From: Cronobacter muytjensii ATCC 51329 | GTDB taxonomy: Bacteria > Pseudomonadota > Gammaproteobacteria > Enterobacterales > Enterobacteriaceae | Direction of reading: 5' to 3' | Assembly (NCBI RefSeq): GCF_001277195.1 | Contig: NZ_CP012268.1 | Span: 1,922,001-1,986,000, forward strand | Length of the DNA: 64,000 nucleotides | In this document: positions 60,077 to 64,000 of the stretch, in pieces | Layout: each line of letters starts with the position of its first letter | Numbering within the stretch: position 1 is the stretch's first letter | Translations under genes and position numbers: made by a program | Notes under the pieces: model-generated | What the model saw: only the letters and a program-made list of their open reading frames with translations | The model's database searches: none | What the model was told of the DNA's origin: nothing

Positions 60077-61222
60077 TTAGCGACCGCCCATAATGGCGAT
60101 GTAATCCTGCGTCCAGCGGCTGTACGGTACATATTTCCCGCCCTGCGCGACCGGCGTTTTCCAGAAGGCGATTTTGTCGAAGAAGGTGAAACCGTTGGTG
60201 TCGCAGCCCTTTTCGCCAAGCAGCGTGCTGGCCTTACAGCCTTCCGGCACCGCCGGGAGCGAGCCAAACCAGGCGGCGACATCGCCCTGCACTTTCGGCG
60301 TCAGCGACCAGTCCATCCATTTGTAGGCGCAGTTGGGGTGTTTCGCGTCGGCATGAAGCATGGTGGTATCGGCCCAGCCGGTCACGCCCTCTTTCGGAAA
60401 GACAGTAGCGATGGGCTGACCTTCGTTTTTCAGCGCATTCGCCTGGTACGGCCAGGCGCTGGCGGCCACCACGCCCTCGTTTTTGAAATCGCTCATCTGC
60501 ACCGTGGTGTCGTGCCAGTAGCGGTGGATCAGCTGATGCTGATCGCGCAGCACTTTCAGCACCGCGCCATACTGCGCCTCGGTAAGCTGGTAAGGATCGG
60601 TGATGCCAAGCTCCGGCTGCGTGGCTTTGACATAGAGCGCCGCATCGGCGATATAAATCGGCCCGTCGTAGGCCTGCACGCGACCCTGGTTGGATTTACC
60701 GTCCGCGAGCGGCTGTTTTATAAATAATACCGCCCAGCTGTCCGGCGGCGTCGGGAAGGCTTTGGTGTTGTACATCAGCAGGTTCGGCCCCCACTGGTAA
60801 GGCGTGCCGTAGACCTTGCCGTTCAGGTTAAACCATTCGCCGTTCACCAGGCGCGGGTCGATGTTTTTCCAGTTAGGGATAAGCGCGGTGTTAATCGGCT
60901 GCACGCGTTTGCCCATGATAAGACGCAGCGAGGCGTCGCCGGAGGCGGTGACCAGGTCATAGCCGCCTTTCGCCATCAGGCTGACCATTTCATCCGACGT
61001 GGCGGCGGTTTTCACGTTCACTGTGCAGCCGGAGGATTTTTCAAATTCGGTAACCCAGTCGTAGGCTTTATCCGTCTGGCCGCGTTCGATGTAGCCTGGC
61101 CAGGCGATGATATCGAGGCGGCCTTCCCCCTGGCCGAGTTGAGATGGCGGTTCGGCGGCGCTGGCGACGCTTACCGTCAGGCACAGCGCGGCGGCCGCGC
61201 TAAGCACGAAAGAATGGGTCAT
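60077..61222 (-). CDS. ydcS: YdcS, periplasmic polyamine-type binding protein
   Basis: A 381-residue periplasmic binding protein, the same length as E. coli YdcS. The signal peptide ends near residue 23 (TVSVASA). The mature part is almost identical in motif order, including GRLDIIAWPGYIERGQTDK, TAATSDEMVSLMAKGGYDL and the ending SRWTQDYIAIMGGR. E. coli YdcS is tied to putrescine uptake and has also been reported with polyhydroxybutyrate synthase activity. The start at 61222 follows AGGAG with eight-base spacing; the upstream Met at 61288 adds an unrelated leader. Confidence 0.95.
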   Translation of the reverse strand: MTHSFVLSAAAALCLTVSVASAAEPPSQLGQGEGRLDIIAWPGYIERGQTDKAYDWVTEFEKSSGCTVNVKTAATSDEMVSLMAKGGYDLVTASGDASLRLIMGKRVQPINTALIPNWKNIDPRLVNGEWFNLNGKVYGTPYQWGPNLLMYNTKAFPTPPDSWAVLFIKQPLADGKSNQGRVQAYDGPIYIADAALYVKATQPELGITDPYQLTEAQYGAVLKVLRDQHQLIHRYWHDTTVQMSDFKNEGVVAASAWPYQANALKNEGQPIATVFPKEGVTGWADTTMLHADAKHPNCAYKWMDWSLTPKVQGDVAAWFGSLPAVPEGCKASTLLGEKGCDTNGFTFFDKIAFWKTPVAQGGKYVPYSRWTQDYIAIMGGR

Positions 61223-61591
61223 TGTCGTTACTCCTGTCTGAATGATAGTCGGCCGCCGTGCCGTAAAAATATCTCCCAAAATAACCATATACAGGCGCTG
61301 ATAAACGCGCCTGCGCGCGCTTGTGGAATTTATTCAGGTTGTGACAAACCGCGCACTCTTTATTGTTCTGGCGCTAAAGCCGTATAAACACGGGAGTGGT
61401 TTTTTACAGTGTAGACAGGCGCTTAGCGAAGTGAAGCGTTTTCCGTTAACTATTATGATTTCCTATGCGTCGGGCAAATCACTATTAACAGAAATAATCC
61501 CTCTGGAATAAGCCTTATTCCCGGAGGGATTTTTATTACGGCAATAACCTGTTCTTTATTTGAGAATATAAACGACAAATAATTGCGCGGA
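61223..61591. other. Intergenic region between ydcS and ydcR
   Basis: About 370 AT-rich bases between two minus-strand genes. It should carry the ydcS promoter. It holds one long hairpin (61497-61530) and a short stem around the ydcR stop (GCGCGG at 61585, CCGCGC at 61597). No gene could be supported. Confidence 0.5.
61497..61534. terminator. Long two-part hairpin with T tails, terminator in the ydcS-ydcR gap
   Basis: Outer stem ATCCCTC/GAGGGAT and inner stem GGAATAA/TTATTCC, loop GCC. The plus-strand side ends in TTTTT; the minus-strand side has ATTATTTC. On the minus strand it would end ydcR transcripts. On the plus strand it has no gene to serve, so a small RNA ending here is conceivable. 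Confidence 0.55.
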
Positions 61592-63034
61592 TTATTCCGC
61601 GCGGGATTCGGCGACGTGCGGCGTGTCTTTCAGTGCCTCGCGGATAAGCGCGCCTAAGGTTTTCACCGCCTGCTCTTCACGCTCGCCCCACGCCCAGGAG
61701 GCGTTAAAGCGAAAATAGTTATGCCACAGCGTGCCGGTGGTAAACATCCTCCCCGGCGCGATGCTTATCTGGTGCGCCAGCGCGCGCTCATGGAGTTTGC
61801 CTGCGTCGAGCGGCGCGGGCAGTTCAACCCACAGAAAATAGCCGCTCTCGCTGCGGTGAATTTTCACCGCCGCCGGAAAGTGCCTGCGCAGCGACTGCCA
61901 CGCCGCCTGCTTGCGCTCGGCGAGAATGCGCCGCAGCCGCCGCAGATGCGTGTCGTAGCGCCGGGTGGCAAGGTAGTCCACCAGCGCCATCTGCATCGGC
62001 GAGCTGGTGGAGAGCGTGCTCATCAGTTGCAACTGCTGGATGCGCCGCGCGTGCCGCCCCGCCGCCACCCAGCCGATGCGAAATCCGGCCACCAGGCATT
62101 TGGAAAACGACGAGCAGTGCAGCGTGAGGCCCTGGCTGTCCCAGGCTTTGACCGGCAGCGGCTTTTCGCGGCCATAATAGAGCTCGCTGTAGACGTCATC
62201 TTCAATCAGCACCACCTGATGGCGCGCCAGCAGCGCCATCAGCTGCTGCTTTTTCTCCGCGCTCAGGGTAAAGCCGAGCGGGTTCTGCGCGTTGCTCATC
62301 AACCAGCAGGCTTTCACCGGGTACTCCTGGAGCGCCTTTTCCAGCGCATCAAGATCGATTCCCTGCTGCGCGTCAGTGGCGACCGACAGCGCTTTAAGCC
62401 GCAGGCGTTCCAGCGCCTGGAGCGCGCCGTAAAAACAGGGGTTTTCGACAATCACCCAGTCGCCCGGCTCGGTCACGGCTTGCAGGCTCAGGTTTAATGC
62501 CTCAAGCGCCCCTGCGGTGATGACGATTTCATCCGGCGAGACATTCATGCCCTGCATCGCGTAGCGACGGGCAATCGCGTGGCGCAGCGCCTCGTTGCCG
62601 GGCGGCAGGTTTTCAATCACGCTCATGGCGTTGGCCGAGCGGCTGACGCTCGACAGCGATCGGTTGAGCTGCGCCAGCGGAAAGAGGCGCGGGTCGGGAA
62701 ACGCGGAGCCGAACGGCACCACCGCAGCGTCAGTACTCGCCTGCAGGACGTCGAAAATATAGGTGTTGATGTCGACCTGCTCATCGCGCGTCACCTGCTC
62801 AAGCGCGCGCGGCGGGCGCGCTAACGGTTTCGGCGCCACGTAATAGCCCGACTGCGGACGCGCCACGATGACGCCCTGGCTTTCCAGCGTCTGGTATGCG
62901 TGGCTGACGGTCATAAAACTCATGCCGCTGTTCGCCACCTGCTCGCGCAGGGAGGGCAGCCGGTCGCCAGGGTGCCATACCCCAAGCGCAATCTGATCGG
63001 TTATCTGCTGGGCCAGCCGCTCGTATTTTTTCAT
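61592..63034 (-). CDS. ydcR: YdcR, MocR-family PLP-dependent transcription regulator
   Basis: A 480-residue MocR-type regulator: a GntR winged helix at about 1-70 (MKKYERLAQQITDQIALG..., PSLREQVANSGMSFMTVSHAYQTLESQG) joined to a fold-type I aminotransferase domain. The likely PLP Lys is in CSSFSKCLVAGFRIGW near 300, and AGALEALNLSLQ and ENPCFYGALQALERL are typical. It resembles E. coli YdcR closely. The start at 63034 fits the family; the longer frame from 63127 lacks a match. As in E. coli it lies just upstream of ydcSTUV-patD on the same strand and probably controls it. Confidence 0.94.
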   Translation of the reverse strand: MKKYERLAQQITDQIALGVWHPGDRLPSLREQVANSGMSFMTVSHAYQTLESQGVIVARPQSGYYVAPKPLARPPRALEQVTRDEQVDINTYIFDVLQASTDAAVVPFGSAFPDPRLFPLAQLNRSLSSVSRSANAMSVIENLPPGNEALRHAIARRYAMQGMNVSPDEIVITAGALEALNLSLQAVTEPGDWVIVENPCFYGALQALERLRLKALSVATDAQQGIDLDALEKALQEYPVKACWLMSNAQNPLGFTLSAEKKQQLMALLARHQVVLIEDDVYSELYYGREKPLPVKAWDSQGLTLHCSSFSKCLVAGFRIGWVAAGRHARRIQQLQLMSTLSTSSPMQMALVDYLATRRYDTHLRRLRRILAERKQAAWQSLRRHFPAAVKIHRSESGYFLWVELPAPLDAGKLHERALAHQISIAPGRMFTTGTLWHNYFRFNASWAWGEREEQAVKTLGALIREALKDTPHVAESRAE

Positions 63035-63131
63035 CGCACCTCGCGGCATCCGGCCGCATTCACAGGGAGTTAACAACTGACGGGTATCATCGTGCCGTCT
63101 GGTTAGATCAGGCAAGCAAAATCGCAACTTT

Positions 63132-63156
63132 TTATTTAACTGTTATAGTCAAATAA
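63132..63156. promoter_or_regulatory. Inverted repeat in the ydcR-oxidase divergent region
   Basis: TTATTTAACT and AGTCAAATAA flank a five-base spacer; the arms pair at 9 of 10 positions. TATAGT inside it could be a -10 box. It may be an operator for YdcR or for the oxidase gene. Confidence 0.4.
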
Positions 63157-63231
63157 CGTCTTTCTGTTTCTGCACGTTCGTGCTGCCCCTGATTACCATT
63201 GTCGCGGACAACTTTATGTCATGAGGTTTGC

Positions 63232-64000
63232 ATGTTTGGTTTAGATGCGTTTCATCTGGCAAGGATTCAGTTTGCTTTTACTGTCTCTTTCCACATTATT
63301 TTCCCCGCCATTACTATCGGTCTCGCCAGTTACCTCGCGGTACTGGAAGGGCTGTGGCTGAAAACAAAAAATCCGGTCTGGCGCTCGCTGTACCATTTCT
63401 GGTCGAAAATTTTCGCAGTTAACTTCGGCATGGGCGTGGTCTCCGGCCTGGTGATGGCGTATCAGTTTGGCACCAACTGGAGCGGCTTTTCCCAGTTCGC
63501 CGGGAGTATTACCGGCCCCCTGCTCACGTATGAAGTGCTGACCGCCTTCTTCCTCGAAGCGGGTTTTCTCGGCGTGATGCTGTTTGGCTGGAACAAAGTC
63601 GGCCCCGGCCTGCACTTTTTCTCCACCTGCATGGTGGCGCTCGGCACGCTGATCTCAACCTTCTGGATCCTCGCCTCCAATAGCTGGATGCACACGCCGC
63701 AGGGCTTTGAGATCCACAATGGTCAGGTGGTGCCCGTAGACTGGGTGGCGGTGATTTTTAACCCCTCCTTCCCGTACCGCCTGCTGCATATGTCGATAGC
63801 CGCGTTTTTGAGCAGCGCCTTTTTTGTCGGTGCATCCGCCGCCTGGCATCTGCTGCGCGGCAACGATACCCCCGCCATTCGCCGGATGTTCTCAATGGCG
63901 CTGTGGATGGCGCTGATTGTCGCCCCCGTGCAGGCGATGATTGGCGATATGCACGGGCTGAATACGCTTAAACACCAGCCCGCGAAAATTGCCGCCATCG
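63232..64000 (+). CDS. Cytochrome bd-type ubiquinol oxidase subunit I, N-terminal part
   Basis: The first 256 residues of a CydA/CioA/AppC-family subunit I; the gene runs out of the window. The frame from 63232 is open throughout. It has the haem-ligand His in SFHIIFPAITIG near 21, several membrane helices, and the second ligand His in YRLLHMSIAAF near 185, spaced as in E. coli CydA. The segment between residues 60 and 180 and the text DAFHLARIQFAFTVSFH are closer to the CioA (cyanide-insensitive) group than to E. coli CydA, by eye. The Q-loop and final Met ligand are outside the window. ATGAGG precedes the ATG as a ribosome binding site. Confidence 0.9.
   Translation, partial: MFGLDAFHLARIQFAFTVSFHIIFPAITIGLASYLAVLEGLWLKTKNPVWRSLYHFWSKIFAVNFGMGVVSGLVMAYQFGTNWSGFSQFAGSITGPLLTYEVLTAFFLEAGFLGVMLFGWNKVGPGLHFFSTCMVALGTLISTFWILASNSWMHTPQGFEIHNGQVVPVDWVAVIFNPSFPYRLLHMSIAAFLSSAFFVGASAAWHLLRGNDTPAIRRMFSMALWMALIVAPVQAMIGDMHGLNTLKHQPAKIAAI

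Overview
The window looks like chromosome of a GC-rich enterobacterium, most likely Cronobacter. Two things point there. The single-copy backbone genes match the order of an Escherichia coli K-12 chromosomal segment: ansP, yncE, pqqU (yncD), mcbR, curA, mnaT, ydcZ, ydcY, patD, ydcV, ydcU, ydcT, ydcS, ydcR. A class C beta-lactamase without a divergent ampR also sits beside ansP. The genus is an inference from gene content and has not been tested by alignment. No phage, insertion sequence, tRNA, rRNA or CRISPR array was seen.

Region by region. 1-6 kb: end of a manganese catalase, a tautomerase (pptA), an NfsB-type nitroreductase, the class C beta-lactamase, asparagine permease ansP and a DUF1176 periplasmic protein. 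6-10 kb: a sulfonate/taurine-type ABC operon whose TauD-like dioxygenase is frameshifted by an exact 23-bp tandem duplication. 10-13 kb: yncE and the TonB-dependent PQQ receptor pqqU, divergent around a strong Fur box. 13-18.5 kb: a GH13 enzyme, a short-chain dehydrogenase, a chemoreceptor with a sigma-28 promoter, and a 59-residue small protein. 18.5-27 kb: an McbR-like GntR regulator divergent from a peptide-type ABC operon with an M20-like protein and an ornithine-cyclodeaminase-family enzyme. The only ATPase gene there faces the operon from the opposite strand. 26.7-32 kb: curA, an XRE-cupin regulator, mnaT, ydcZ, an NAD-dependent dehydrogenase, ydcY and a DppA-like binding protein.

32-45 kb is the most unusual block. 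It holds srfABC (membrane protein, actin-like ATPase fold, P-loop protein), a pectinesterase-family protein, a CigR-like protein with a hexanucleotide repeat, a sugar-phosphate isomerase gene stopped by one amber codon, a second sigma-28-driven chemoreceptor, and a phytase-like secreted protein behind a near-consensus PhoB promoter. 45-50 kb: a DMSO-reductase-type operon behind an FNR box, ending in a polyferredoxin gene rather than a chaperone gene.

50-63 kb carries a polyamine theme: a Tat-exported spermidine-dehydrogenase-like flavoprotein with a triheme cytochrome c, two acetyltransferases, then patD-ydcVUTS and the MocR regulator ydcR. Spermidine cleavage of the SpdH type yields 4-aminobutyraldehyde, which PatD oxidises to GABA, so these genes could form one route. 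The window ends inside a cytochrome bd-type oxidase subunit I gene.
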